Positions 9,842 through 20,960 of a stretch of 64,000 nt of DNA are shown one piece after another (the first letter of the stretch is position 1; each line of letters starts with the position of its first letter). The DNA is from Adiantum capillus-veneris. Taxonomy: Eukaryota; Streptophyta; Polypodiopsida; Polypodiales; Pteridaceae. The DNA lies in the NCBI GenBank assembly GCA_014529385.2, contig CM043952.1, positions 64,282,870 to 64,346,869 of the forward strand, in the 5' to 3' direction. The notes beneath the pieces were generated by a model. It was given only the letters and a program-made list of their open reading frames with translations. It made no database searches and had not been told where the DNA came from. The translations under genes and the position numbers were made by a program.

Positions 9842-11150
9842 TGTGAAAGTGCATCAGCCACTTGATTGTGCTTACCAGCAATGTGAGCAATATGAAAATA
9901 AAATTTTCCCACCTCATTTGTTTGTCGGAAAGCTTGGTTTGCATCATGAAGTACTTAAGACTTTGGTGGTCAGTTTGCAAAGTAAATGGAGTCCCCAATA
10001 GATAGTGCTTCCATGTATCTAGGGCATGTAGAACGGCTAAATGCTCTTTTTCGTATATGCCCAAGACTCGTTTATCGGCATTGAGCCTTTGGGTCTCATA
10101 TGCTATGGCATACCCTTCTTGAAGCAAGACTGCTCCAAGGCAATCACCACAAGCATCACATTGGACCTCGACTGGCTTTGAGAGATCTGGAAGCATAAGG
10201 ACCGGTTGGGAAGTAAGCTTCTCTTTGAGGTTGTGAAAAGCATTTTGCTCCTTAGCAATCCATGAGTACGTAACGTTCTTTTTTGTTAAGTCATGTAATG
10301 GTCCTGCTATTTGAGAGAATTTTGCTATGAAGCGTCTATAGTATGCACACATACCAATAAAACTTCTTAGCTCATGTAGATTCCTTGGATTAGGCCATGC
10401 TTTTATTACCTCCAACTTCGATGGATCCATACAGTTACCATCTTGAGAGATAATATGACCTAAGTATTTAATCTCTTGAAGAAAAAACTCGCTTTTCTTT
10501 TTATTGATAAAAAGCCTCTTCTCCCTCAATGCTTCAAAAATCACCAGGAGATGTTCCTGTGTTCCTCCGAGGTCTTGGAGTAGATGATGATATCATCCCA
10601 GTGAATTTGCAGTAGCGTCTAAAGATTTTCTCCATTAAACGATTGAACGTGGCTGGTGCATTAGTCAAGCGAAAAGGCATAACAAGATATTCATAAAGAC
10701 CAAACATTGTACGGAATGCGGTCTTTAGGATATCTTCATCCACTATCCTTATTTTATGATAGCCACTTTTAAGGTCAATCCTACTGAAGTAGGTAGAGCC
10801 TTGTAGCTTATCAAACGGATCTTGTACATGAGGTATGGGAAGTTTGTTTTTGATAGTGATATGATTAGTGCTCTTTAGTCCACACACATGCGGTATGTGC
10901 CATCTTTCTTTTGCACGAAAAGGATTGGAGAACAAAAGGGAGAGGAGCTAGGCCTCACCATGCCTTTGTCTACCAATTCTTGTACTTGCCTCATGATCTC
11001 CTCTTGTTGAGCATGGGAAACTCGATAAGGAGGCTTGTTAGGCGGTGAACTTCCTGGTAGGAGCTCAATTCGATGGTCATCATTCCCTCGTTTTGGAGGT
11101 AAGTCCATAGGGATATCATCGATGGACACATCTTGGAAGAAATTAGACAA
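9828..11150 (-). pseudogene. TY3-A reverse transcriptase and RNase H, broken
   Basis: Ty3-type RT is readable in three frames. 11150-10875 has RVSHAQQEEIMRQVQELVD and [17 protein letters not shown]. 10935-10534 has [12 protein letters not shown] and a [12 protein letters not shown] segment. The next frame (10544-9828) has EFFLQEIKYLGHIIS and RNase H with VEVQCDACGDCLGAVLLQEG and LQTDHQSLKYF. The active-site segment near 10590 reads [10 protein letters not shown] across a frameshift. Frame changes near 10900 and 10560 make it non-functional. Confidence 0.88.
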
Positions 11151-11416
11151 GTCTATTTCTTCTTAATTCCTATCATTTACATTTGATGAAACATTAGGAC
11201 CTTTTAGAGACTCTTTGACAAAAATCATGTATGTGAAAACTAAGCTTTTTATTGATTTATCAAAAGCAGGAGAATTTACAAGTGGTATAGTACGACTAGA
11301 CTCACTAGAATCCATATACATGCTCTTTTCCCTCTAGGTAAAATAGATTCTCCTTTATGTTGGCAGCTTTGGACATGAAGCCTCAACTTCCCAATCAAGG
11401 GAGTAACGGAGTCTTG

Positions 11417-12480
11417 TTATCCCTTGAAAGCTGTATCGGCAGTTACAGTGTCTCCCATCTCGAAAGCTTGAATGCCCAACTTGGTGGCCAACTTCGTTGA
11501 TATGAAGTTGTGAGTAGAGTTAGGGTCAAACAAGATGAAGGCATCATTCTCCCTTACCTTTCCGCAAGCATAGGAGAGAGGTGCTTTGCAATGAGCATCC
11601 TCTTTTGGAGCTTTGATAGTGGAAGCTCTAGGAGTCTCATTGCGGACATTTCTCTTGGGGCAAGAACAATAGCCATGTCCCTGCTCCCCACACTTAAAAC
11701 ATTTGTGGTCCTTGCAAAAATCTTTAAGTTCTTTAGGAAAGAGTTTATTTTTACCTTTGTAAACTCCCTTCTCCTTTGACCGATTGTTGTTCTTGTTGTT
11801 GGAATTGCCTTGGGAAGAATTTTGGACATTGGTTTTCCCCTTTGCATCAGTTTTGTCTTTGCTTTCCATGGGCTTGACATTCCTTCTAGCCCCTTGTTGG
11901 AAATTGATACGCCAAGCAACCATAGTGTGGTGGATTACTTCGATGATAGAACCAGGCCGTTGAGAGTTGACGTACTCGGCTATCTCTTCAGGTAATCCCG
12001 CACATAACTATTGCTTTTGCTCAGCAAAGTCTATCTTTTGAAAGAGAGTAGCTTTGAGATGTAAATCACAAAACGTATCCACATATTTGTGGATAGACTC
12101 ATGGTAGAGAAGCTTCAAACTCCGCCATTTGGTAAGCACTTTGTCCTTTGCATCCCTTGCAATGAATTGCTTCATGATGGAAACTCGTAGAGTTTTCCAT
12201 GTCTTTGGGGCTTCGTCGTTGCTGCGAAGGCGAGCCCATCATTGACGAGCAGATGTTTGGAAGTGCATAGCTACATGGCGTAGCTTAGAGGACTCCGTGA
12301 AGCCCTCGTCTTCAAAGGCCGCATCAAATTGCTGGATGAAGGCCAATACTTTGTTAGTAGCACCAAAGGTGCTATCATAGGTGAGCAAAGAGATACTCTT
12401 TCCTCCCTCTTTGAACTTCTTAAGCTTTTCGGACCTTTGCCATTCAGGGTAAGATTTGTGGTGTCCTCCCCTCTTGTATT
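11417..12480 (-). pseudogene. TY3-A gag, zinc knuckle and protease
   Basis: The frame 11923-11417 encodes a CCHC zinc knuckle (CFKCGEQGHGYCSC) and the start of a retropepsin-like protease (FILFDPNSTHNFIS, an atypical DPN where D-S/T-G or DPG is usual). Upstream to about 12480 a Ty3 gag capsid region is readable (KTWKTLRVSIMKQFIARDAKD), interrupted by stops near 12007 and 12240. Gag packages element RNA and the protease would process the polyprotein. Confidence 0.8.
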
Positions 12481-12838
12481 CTCTAGGACTTTTGAAAATC
12501 AGGTCTCAAGCAACCACACCCGTGGTTTAGACACTGTTGATTGCAAAGACTAGTGGAGAGATTCTAACATTGCTCGATTGATTATGGTTCCTGTTGAGCT
12601 TGCTTGTAGCTTAATAATGGTTAAGCCAAAGGCAGCCCTGAGAGGCTCTATTATGAAGACTATAGTTCCCAATGGTGTACCTCAAACTAAGTCCTTCTCA
12701 ACGAAGATAATTGATCCCTGTCACGCTTACCCTATTGCAATAAACAGGCATTGCAATAAACAGGCCCAACTTTTCATGGACAACTTAAGAACCTCTCTTC
12801 TTAAGCAAGAAAAGAGAAACCAATAGCTATGATATCAA
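12481..12838 (-). mobile_element. TY3-A leader and primer-binding site
   Basis: The primer-binding site, read on the minus strand, is TGATATCATAGC (12826-12837), a diverged form of TGGTATCAGAGC. It lies directly inside the 5' LTR end at 12839. The rest is leader, probably including the damaged gag start. Confidence 0.7.
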
Positions 12839-13496
12839 TGTAATGGAAATGGCCTATGAACTTTGAGAATAGCGGAATTAAGAGAATTAGAGTGAGCATT
12901 GTCGTGAGACTACTTGAGAACATAGAGGGTGGACTTAATTAGCAGTAGCAACATAACCGTAGTACTTAATTAACTTAGCATGACCAATACATTTGCAAGA
13001 GAGAGAGTTTAGAGTACTTGACAACAGTTGAGGACCGGATTTATGTGGAGCCGGTCCCCCCTTCAATAGGCTTTTGTATTATAGATTCTCCCACCAAGAG
13101 AGACTTGGTACAATACAATGTTTGTATTGCAATGAAGATGGAAAGCTTCATGCATCACGAGCATAACATAGACTTTGTAAAAAACATTAACCATCCCCAG
13201 CCTCAGTCCCAAGGCCTCAAACACCTTTAAAGGTGGAGAGAGCTAGCGGTGAATGAGGGTAGGGAAGAGGAAGAAGAAAAATTCATACGAGAAAGAAATA
13301 GTTTCTCACTTATCATCACTCTTTTTGCTTAGCATACATAATAGCATAGTAATGAAGATGAAGAAAATGGCAAGCTTAAGCATTGAAGCATGGTTCTTGG
13401 TTGGATTTGCATTCCATAGCCAAGAGTGTTGGTGTAGTCTCTCAACTTCTCTACAAGCTTGGAGAAGGTTCTTGCACTTTGCAATTCACACAATGA

Positions 13497-13533
<37 letters not shown>

Positions 13534-14804
13534 TATACCTCCCAAGCTAGCCCCCGGTGCCCCCTTGCTTTGATCGACCCCTCTTCTAGCACTAGCTTGC
13601 ACTTGATTGGACCTCCTCAAGCTTGGCCAATCACATGCTTAGTGCATATCAAGCAACAAGGGTAGCTTTGGGACAAGTGTCCCCCTTTCCCCTTTGAGAG
13701 AGAGGATTTGATAAATGCATAAACAATTAATTAAATTAACTAAATTATCATTGGACCTCTCAGGAGGCCAACCAATAGGCTTTAGGCACACTATGAGGGC
13801 AACATGAAGAGGAGCTTGACAAGTGTCCTATTTGATTTCTTTGTACCAAGCTTTCCTTGTGTGAGGGTGTGTGTGTTCTCTCTCTAGCTCCTACAAAGAG
13901 GGCTCGCCCCCTCATGAGTAGGGATGTGCTTTGACTTTTGGACACCTTAACCCCAAAAGCACCTTAGTCATAGATAACCTTAGCATCTTAGTCATTAATC
14001 ACCTCAAGCACCTTAGTCGGCAAGCACTACAAGCACCTCAAGCTTGGGTCGGGTTCCCACCTCAAGCACAACCCTAGCTTGCCTAAGTTCAAAGGACTTT
14101 TAACACTAACCATTGGAGGTCTTTACTAAATCTAACCCTAAGGTATTTAAGCTCCATTAGCTAGCCTTGTTCTTTGGCCTATCATCTCTCATTTGGACCC
14201 CTTTAACATTGGCCCCGTGTTGAGATAGATCCATAAGCACATGTCTATATTCTAACCCTTGTTCCCGTCTATTCTCCCACATTAAATGATCAGATTAATA
14301 TGAGAAAATCATTTGCATTAGGAAGAGGATGGGGTCTAGGAGGGCCTCTTTATTTGCCGTGAGATTATGGAGGTGATTAACATTTTGACAAATGGATGCA
14401 TGCCATGTGTGCAAGAATGGTGGGTGTGTAAGAGAGGTGTAAGAGTGGTCAAAGAAGCAATTTTTGCCCAAAAAGGGGATGGACAACTTTATGATTTTTG
14501 GCCTTTCCTAACTCCTATATATGATCTTTGATTGAGCGGAGACTATAGATTTGGAATCTACACATCGAGCTCTTTCCATAGATGTGTTACATGATATAGT
14601 TTTCCCACTAGATTTTAAATTTCATTTTGAGGGGAAATTTGAATTCAAATAAACTAGCCGTTTTTCTTGTTTTAATTCAAAATTTATCCTTTGATTGCTT
14701 TCTTAATACTAAAGGTTTGACTCCCTTAAACTGCCAAACAAAGAGGCCATGCTAGACTCCATTCTCTTCCTAATGGGGTTGGTTAGATATTAGATTTTAT
14801 GACA
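12839..14804 (-). mobile_element. TY3-A 5' LTR with a nested inverted-repeat element
   Basis: In minus orientation the LTR runs TGTCATAAAATC...CCATTACA and aligns with the solo LTR at 110-1736. Without the nested 460-bp element it is about 1.5 kb. A compound GT/GA microsatellite occupies 13497-13533. The matching 3' LTR is absent because the element was cut off at 9401, so no target duplication can be tested. Confidence 0.87.
14316..14775. mobile_element. 460-bp MITE-like element with about 44-bp terminal inverted repeats
   Basis: The ends are CATTAGGAAG...CTTCCTAATG. The inverted repeats extend about 44 bp at roughly 85% identity (left CATTAGGAAGAGGATGGGG, right arm read in reverse CATTAGGAAGAGAATGGAG). 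The solo LTR at 110-1736 lacks exactly this block at about 138, which gives an empty-site comparison. No transposase frame is present. The flanks show at most a 1-3 bp duplication, so I cannot assign a superfamily. Confidence 0.75.
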
Positions 14805-15405
14805 TTTGACTTGGAATGAAATACGGGGTTCTTTGCTAATGCAATCACACTCTAGCTGTCACAATGTGGCATTGGAATCTGGTGCATACCAAGGTCTCCC
14901 ACTAGATGAGATAACCATAGAGCTTCCTTGCTAGCACTAGAAACTGCAAACATACTCACCCTCAGTGGTGGAAGATGAAGTGCAATTTTGGAGACATGAT
15001 CTCAAAGAAATTGATGCTCCAATAAACAAGAAAACGTAGCCAAATGTGGATCTCCTAGTGTCACACAACCCGCATAATTCGAATTAGTGTATCCAACTGT
15101 GGATGCATCATTGTTCCCAAATCGTATAAGCACTTGCTGGTTGAACCCTTGATGTATCTCAAGATATGTTTTACTCCTTCCTAATGCTTTTTGCCTGGAT
15201 TTTCCATATACCTATTGATTGCTCCCCTTGCAAATGCGATATCTAATCGTGTGATAACCATGGCAAAGATGAATCTGCCAACTACCAAAGAATATGACAC
15301 TTTTTCCATCTATGCCTTTTTAGCATCCGATTTGGGGCAATCATTCTAGCTAAGTTTTACATATGCAGCCATTGGGGTACTCAATGCTTTCCCTTAAGGC
15401 GTGCT
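14805..15405 (-). pseudogene. CO-A: antisense fragment of copia RT end and RNase H
   Basis: Read on the minus strand, this segment aligns with the sense-strand copia sequence at about 17880-18480. It includes the STRPDIAF-type region, a YTNSNYAG-type RNase H start and GDPHLATFSC out-of-frame matches. It is heavily decayed by stops and small deletions. The right border, about 15405, is where the match to 17880 ends. Confidence 0.72.
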
Positions 15406-15494
15406 ACCATGAAGTGAAAGAGTGGATTATCCCATTAGCTTCTTATTACTTTATTTATCAAAGAATAAGGTATGATGAAGGGAAGAGTATATGT

Positions 15495-16250
15495 CGAAAG
15501 AAGTCAATGCATTTGTGGCTAGTTATGGGATGGAACACCAATGTACAATGCCTTATACACCTCAAAAAATGGTATTGCTCAAAGGAAAAATAGGTCACTT
15601 ATGGAGATGGCATGAAATGTGGTCAAAATCCAACCTTTGTCACATGGTTTTTGGCTAGAGGCTATCATGTGTAATGCCTACATACTTAATAGGCGTCCCA
15701 CCAAAGCTTTGCAATGAGGCATGGCATTATAAAATCCATCTATTAGTCGCGTGTTTTTATTGCTTGGCTTATGCTCTAGTGCCACAATAACAATGTAAGA
15801 AATTTAATGATAAGGGTATTGAATGCATCTTTGTTGGGTTATTGTGTTGAAAGCAAGGGTTATCATTACATCATCCATAGTCAAACTATATCTTAACTTC
15901 TTGAGATGTTGTTTTTGTGGAAGATGCAATTCAGTCCTTGTTGTCATGTACTAAAGAGACATGTGTAAGCTCAGAAGAAGTTTTCAATACCTTGTTGCCT
16001 CTTTCCAATAGTGGGAATACAGTGAAGCAAATATTTGGCCTATGCAAGCTTCAAGTGACGTCATAGATCAACCTATTTCTGATGCCGATGTAAATAATAC
16101 ACTTGATGAGAATAGGATAAAAAATGAGAAAGCTAAAGGGAAGCCAAAATGGCTGGTGCATGTTTTGCGTGATAATAAATTGGATGCACCTTTGTCTTGT
16201 TGTACTTGTTTGGGTTCTCATCATGCTTCTTGTGCATCAGATTGTTAAGC
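15495..16250 (+). pseudogene. CO-A: sense fragment of copia integrase and linker to RT
   Basis: The plus strand carries EVNAFVASYGMEHQCTMPYTPQ, then NGIAQRKNRSLMEMA, SHGFWLEAIMCNAYILNRR and a shell with KFNDKGIECIFVGY, the C-terminal half of a Ty1/copia integrase. The frame 16042-16248 has KPKWLVHVLRDNKLDAPLS, typical of the integrase-RT linker. The catalytic glutamate is replaced by glutamine (CAA at 15580). Stops and frameshifts are frequent. Confidence 0.75.
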
Positions 16251-16650
16251 TTTGGTTATGTCAAGTTCATAAAGAGCTCTTTAATTGCAAGATACCCATA
16301 AAATTGCTATCCTTTAGCATAGTCTATACATGGAGCAAGCTTTTGCCACCTATCAATTGTAATAAACATATACTTATCAATTTCATTACAAAAAATGTTA
16401 GATGCAACTATTTCATCACCAAACAACTGAGATCATGAACAATACATCTGTCATCCACAAATTTGACAACAAGACCAAATCTTGCAAGTGTAGATATAGA
16501 AAAAAAGTTCTTTTTATCCCGTATACATAAAAGTGTACCAACCAGTGTGAAAGAACTACCATTTGCATCAATTAGCACAATCTTTCCAACAATTTACTTG
16601 ATAAACCGATCACCTAGTTCACCATTGAAGTATTAAGATTTCGTAGGATA
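16251..16650 (-). pseudogene. CO-A: antisense fragment near copia protease and pre-integrase
   Basis: On the minus strand VLIDANGSSFTLVGTLLC, FFSISTLARFGLVVKFVDD and EIVASNIFCNEIDKYMF resemble the part of copia polyproteins after the protease. It contains stops and ends where sense-strand integrase begins near 16680. Assignment rests on weak motif similarity. Confidence 0.5.
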
Positions 16651-16687
16651 TGTGGACGAGAAAATAACCTAATTACAATAGATTACG

Positions 16688-18588
16688 TGTATTTGGGTGT
16701 GAATCATTCTCACATGTGCCAAAAGAGCTTAGACAAAAGCAAGATCCCAAATCACACAAGTGCATCTTCATTGGATATGGTGTGGACGGAGAGATGGGAT
16801 ATCGTCTTTGGCACCCAGAATCCAAGAAGGTTATATGCAGCTCACAATTGATATTCAATGAGTCTAAGATGCATAGACAGTCAGTGAGAGAGGTTGAATA
16901 TCGCAAAGTAAGGTTTGAGGATGTAGCCTCACCACTAGTTACGCAGAATGCTAGACATGCTAGTGATGCACCTTCCACAAGTACACAAACAAATGTTACT
17001 CTAGAGAGAGCGAAATCCAGCAATCAAGCATTGAGAAGATCTATTCTAGCGTTTTCAGCCAAGATTATACTATTTGTTAGTCACTGACTGCGGTGAGCCC
17101 ACTTGTTATAAAGAAGCTATTCACATGGAAGATAACATAAAGTGGGAGCATGCTATGCAATCTAAGTCGATCTCAACCAATGAGACTTGGGAATTGACAG
17201 AGTTACCAGAGAGTAAACAAGCATGACCTTGCAAATGGGTGTATAAGAAGAAGTACAAGGCAAAAGATCATGAGTCTAAGTATAAAGCTAGATTGGTTGC
17301 TAAAGGATTTAAGAAGAAGAAAGGCGTCGATTTCGATGAGATCTTTTCTCCAATGGTCAAGATGACTACACTGTGTCTTGTGCTTGGTCTAGTAGCCATA
17401 GTGTACATGGAATTCGTTCAAATGGATGTAAAAATGACGTTTCTTCATGCGGATCTCAAAGAAGATGTCTACATGATGCAGCCAGAAGGTTCCAAGATAA
17501 AGCCTAGGAAGCCAACAAGGACAGAAGTGGTGTCTAGATTGAAGAAGGCTTTGTATGGACTAAAGCAAGGCTCAAGGGAGTGGTACATTAAGTTTGATAA
17601 GTACATACGGAGCCAAGATGATCAATGTTTGTACATGAGGAGATTGGACGATGGTTCCCTCATCATTTTAATCCTATACATGGATGATATGCTTATAGTC
17701 GGGAAGTCAAAAGATGAGATTGCATTTCTCAAAGACACCTTAAGTAAGCAATTTTCCATAAAAGATTTGGGTGATCACTTTCTTGGTATGCGTATTAAGA
17801 GAGATCATAAGTGTGGAATACTTGAACTATCACAGGAAGAGTCTCTTCACAAAGTCGTGCAACATTTTAACATGCAAGGGGGGAAAGCATTGAGTACTCC
17901 AATGACTGCACATGTAAATCTTAGCAAGAATGATTGCCCCAAATTTGATGCTGAAAAGGCAGAGATGGAAAATATTCCATATTCTTCGTTAGTTGGCAAT
18001 CTCATGTCACCATGGTTAGCACGCGACCAGACATTGCATTTGCAGTAGAAGTGGTCAGCAGGTATATGGAAAACCCAGGCAGAAAGCATTGGGAAGAAGT
18101 GAAACATATCTTGAGATACATCAAGGGTTCAACCAGCAAGTGCTTACACTTTGAGAACAATGACGTATCCATAGTTGGATACACTGATTTTGATTATGCG
18201 AGTTATATGGACACTAGGAGATCCACATCTGGCTACATTTTCTTGTTTGTTGGAGCGACAATCTCTTGGAGATCGTGTCTCCAAAATTGCACTTCGCCTT
18301 CCACCACCGAGGTTGAGTATGTTGCAGTTTCCAGTGCCAACAAGGAAGATGTGTGGTTATCTCGTCTAGTGAGAGACCTTGGTATACACCAAAGTCCAAT
18401 GTTACATTCTAACAATTAGAGTGCGATTGCGTTAGCAAAGAACCTGGTGTTTCATTCCAAATCAAAACACACCGAAGTCATGTATCATGTGATACGTAAT
18501 ATTTTGACTAGCAAACGCTTTGAGTTAGCCAAAGTCAACACGGATGAGAACCAAGTGGATGCTCCGACAAAGAGATTATCATCATAAC
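16688..18588 (+). pseudogene. CO-A: copia integrase C-terminus, reverse transcriptase and RNase H
   Basis: Frames in order: 16688-17087 for integrase C-terminus (KCIFIGYGVDGEMGYRLW), 17090-18048 for RT, and 18012-18588 for RNase H. RT has WVYKKKYKAKDHESKYKARL, the catalytic YMDD at 17676-17687 and FLGMRIKRD. RNase H has YTDFDYASYMDTRRSTSGY and ends HTEVMYHVIRN. Damage includes a stop in the RT start at 17224, a frameshift near 18008 and a stop at 18417. The sequence ends at a typical copia 3' region with a purine tract (AAATGGGATAT) before an LTR at 18712. Confidence 0.88.
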
Positions 18589-18711
18589 AATTTTCACATT
18601 GCATATAGATGATGGACGTTGGGTGAAGCTATGGGCACAATTTGCATTTGTATAGTTGTACATACTAACCCTTATACCGACTTGGGCCACGTTGGCCTTC
18701 AAATGGGATAT

Positions 18712-18902
18712 TGTCAAAGTTTAGGCCTAGTGGTTGGCTGCCCATCACTTATTCTTTGGTTATATGGAAGAATAAGGAGTTGTGAGATTTTCCTTCTCAC
18801 AATAGCTCCACCAAAACTACTATCCCCTCTCCTCTTCCTGCACACACAAGCACGGGGATCTCCTCCCGTCAGAGAGTCAGATGGGGGGGTGCAGGGTGAT
18901 GT

Positions 18903-18984
<82 letters not shown>

Positions 18985-19195
18985 CCCCCCCCCCCCCCCC
19001 TCTTTTTCTCTCTCTGTACATGGCGGTGCTGTTACACCATTCCCCTCTTGAAGCTGGGCCCGCCATACGGCTAAGAAGGAAGGTGGCCACTTGCTCCAAA
19101 CCTTATAAAAAGGTGAGCTTTACATGCTCACTTAGCATTGGTGTTGTTTGTGAGAAGTGTCTATACATTAGGATTGTGAGGACCTTACCTGCAAA
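18712..19195 (+). mobile_element. CO-A: probable 3' LTR
   Basis: The segment starts TGTCAAAGTTTAGGCC straight after the purine tract. It contains a CT microsatellite and a TATA-like CCTTATAAAAAGG near 19102. The right end is not defined because I found no second copy and no target duplication; about 19195 is a guess. Confidence 0.5.
18904..19000 (+). repeat. (CT)n of about 39 units followed by 19 cytosines
   Basis: Uninterrupted CT dinucleotides to 18981, then an unbroken C19 run at 18982-19000. Exact length is prone to sequencing error. Confidence 0.95.
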
Positions 19196-19568
19196 GGGAT
19201 AGTGTTAAGTGTCGGATCTATGGTAAACGACAAGGATAAGCAGGCTATTGTGGAGTTGACTGCTCAATTCAATATCAGGTGACTTTTGGCATTGAAATGG
19301 ACTATTGTCCAATCTATTTGATGGTTGTGAGTATTCCTCATGCATATGTTGGTAGAGGCACTTGAATAACTACTTCTGCTGCTGTTGAACGTTAACTCAT
19401 GTGAGCTTGTAAAGCACAAGGGGCTTCATATGTTTTTTTCCCCTTGTAAATGATTTCATCTCTGCATATATGATTAGTTTGACCTTTTTTATTATTTACT
19501 TTGAAAGAAATCTAGTTGGGTGACATCTATAATATGTGGGATACCCATGCATCACCTGCATATGGTAC
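19196..19568. other. Anonymous spacer between CO-A and TY3-B
   Basis: No supported gene. A short frame from 19219 (MVNDKDKQAIVELTAQ) could be the start of a copia gag, but it stops after about 20 residues. Confidence 0.35.
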
Positions 19569-19691
19569 TGAAAGGGCGGTGGTAATGCATGTGCTAGTCT
19601 CCACCCAACCGTGCTATCTTATAGACTCCCCCTAGAGTACACACTGTCCGACTGTGCCGGTGGCCTTGCCTGTAGGACCCATGTCCTTACA
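19569..19691 (-). mobile_element. TY3-B 3' LTR
   Basis: The 123-bp LTR reads TGAAAGGGCGG...GTCCTTACA on the plus strand. It is followed at 19692 by a C-rich block that is the polypurine tract in minus orientation. The partner LTR is at 25341-25451. The 5-bp flanks (GGTAC and AGCAT) do not match, so there is no clear target duplication. Confidence 0.85.
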
Positions 19692-19723
19692 TTACCCCCC
19701 CCCCTTGGAGAATCGTTTTCGTC

Positions 19724-20960
19724 CTAAAAAACGAACGTAGAAAAACGTTTCTTAAGTGCGGAGACATTCTCCCATGTAGAACCTTCTTCATGTCTATCTA
19801 GCCATTTTACCAACACCTGTCGTCTGACATGATGTCTAGTGCAAATCTCATGAGAATCCAAAATCTTTTCGGGCTCATGAGGGATGCTTGGTGGTTCGAT
19901 AAGGTCAACTAACACACCTATGTCAATGACATTATCATTTTGTCCTAGCCGTTTTCGTAAATGGCTAGTAGGAAAAACAAGATGAACTCGTGAGTGCTCT
20001 GGAAGAGCTAACTTATAGGCCACTTGACCTATACGTTTGAGAATGGTAAACGGTCCACAATAGCGTGGTGAAAGTTTAGCAACTTTTCCCGTCTTCAAAC
20101 TTTCCGAATGCTCCGGAACTTTGAGGAAAACCTTGTCTCCTTCTTTGAAAGTATCAAGACAACGATGCTCATCTGCATACTTCTTATATCGATCTTGAGC
20201 TTGCTTAACATTTTGTTGAGCAACTCAAAGCATGTCAAAATGGTCTTGGAGAAAATCCTTCACTTGCTGTATCTTCTCTTTAGCCAACCCCACTGTAATG
20301 GGTGATCTAGGTTGAAATCCATACAAAAGCATAAATGGACTAAACCCTGTAGTCACATGCTTTGAACTATTATAAGCAAATTCCAATATAGGTAAGTAGT
20401 CTTCCCAATTGGTTTGCTTCTTGCTAACGTACGCTCGTAGCATATCCTCTAGCACTTGATTAACTCTTTTTGTTTGACCATCCGTTTTTGGATGATTAGC
20501 CGTACTTAGATTAAGTTTAGTTTCCAACTTTTGGAACACAGCTCTCCATAAGTGATTATCGAACTTTCGATCTCTGTCAATAATGATACTAGCTGGTTAG
20601 ACCGTAGAGTTTACATATATGCTCTACAAATAGCCATGCTAATTCCGCTGTCTTAACCGTAGTCTTAATGGGAATGAATCGACCCATCTCGGCGAGACGG
20701 TCTACAATTACCCATATGGCATCATGGCCATGATTTGTAGTAGGTAGTCCTACTACAAAATCCATAGAGATACTCTCCCACTTACCTTGTGGAATCTCTA
20801 AAGGTTGTAAAAGGACATCTACCTTGAGGCACTCTGCCTTATTAACTTGGCATTGTTGGCAGTTTAGTACGTACTCTTGAACATCATGATGTAAGCCCGA
20901 TCAATAAAATTGCCGTCGAACTAAGACATATGTCTTACGAATATCTGGATGACCAGCACT
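19724..20960 (-). pseudogene. TY3-B integrase with C-terminal chromodomain, broken
   Basis: Order on the minus strand: the HHCC finger (ending CQQCQVNKAE), [13 protein letters not shown] with the first catalytic Asp, a damaged middle with stops near 20590 and 20560, then HPKTDGQTKRVNQ (20539-20225) and a C-terminal half (20098-19724). The last contains YCGPFTILKRIGQVAYKL and a chromodomain-like end with VRRQVLVKWLDRHEEGSTWE. The Glu usually found in DGQTERVNQ is Lys (20468-20470), so the D,D,E site is lost. A chromodomain would target insertion to modified chromatin and places the element in the chromoviruses. Confidence 0.87.

Noticed and set aside
16460-17023. Minus-strand open frame 17023-16673 opposite the copia integrase
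   Set aside because: It is the shadow of the sense-strand integrase and RT linker, which has clear family motifs.
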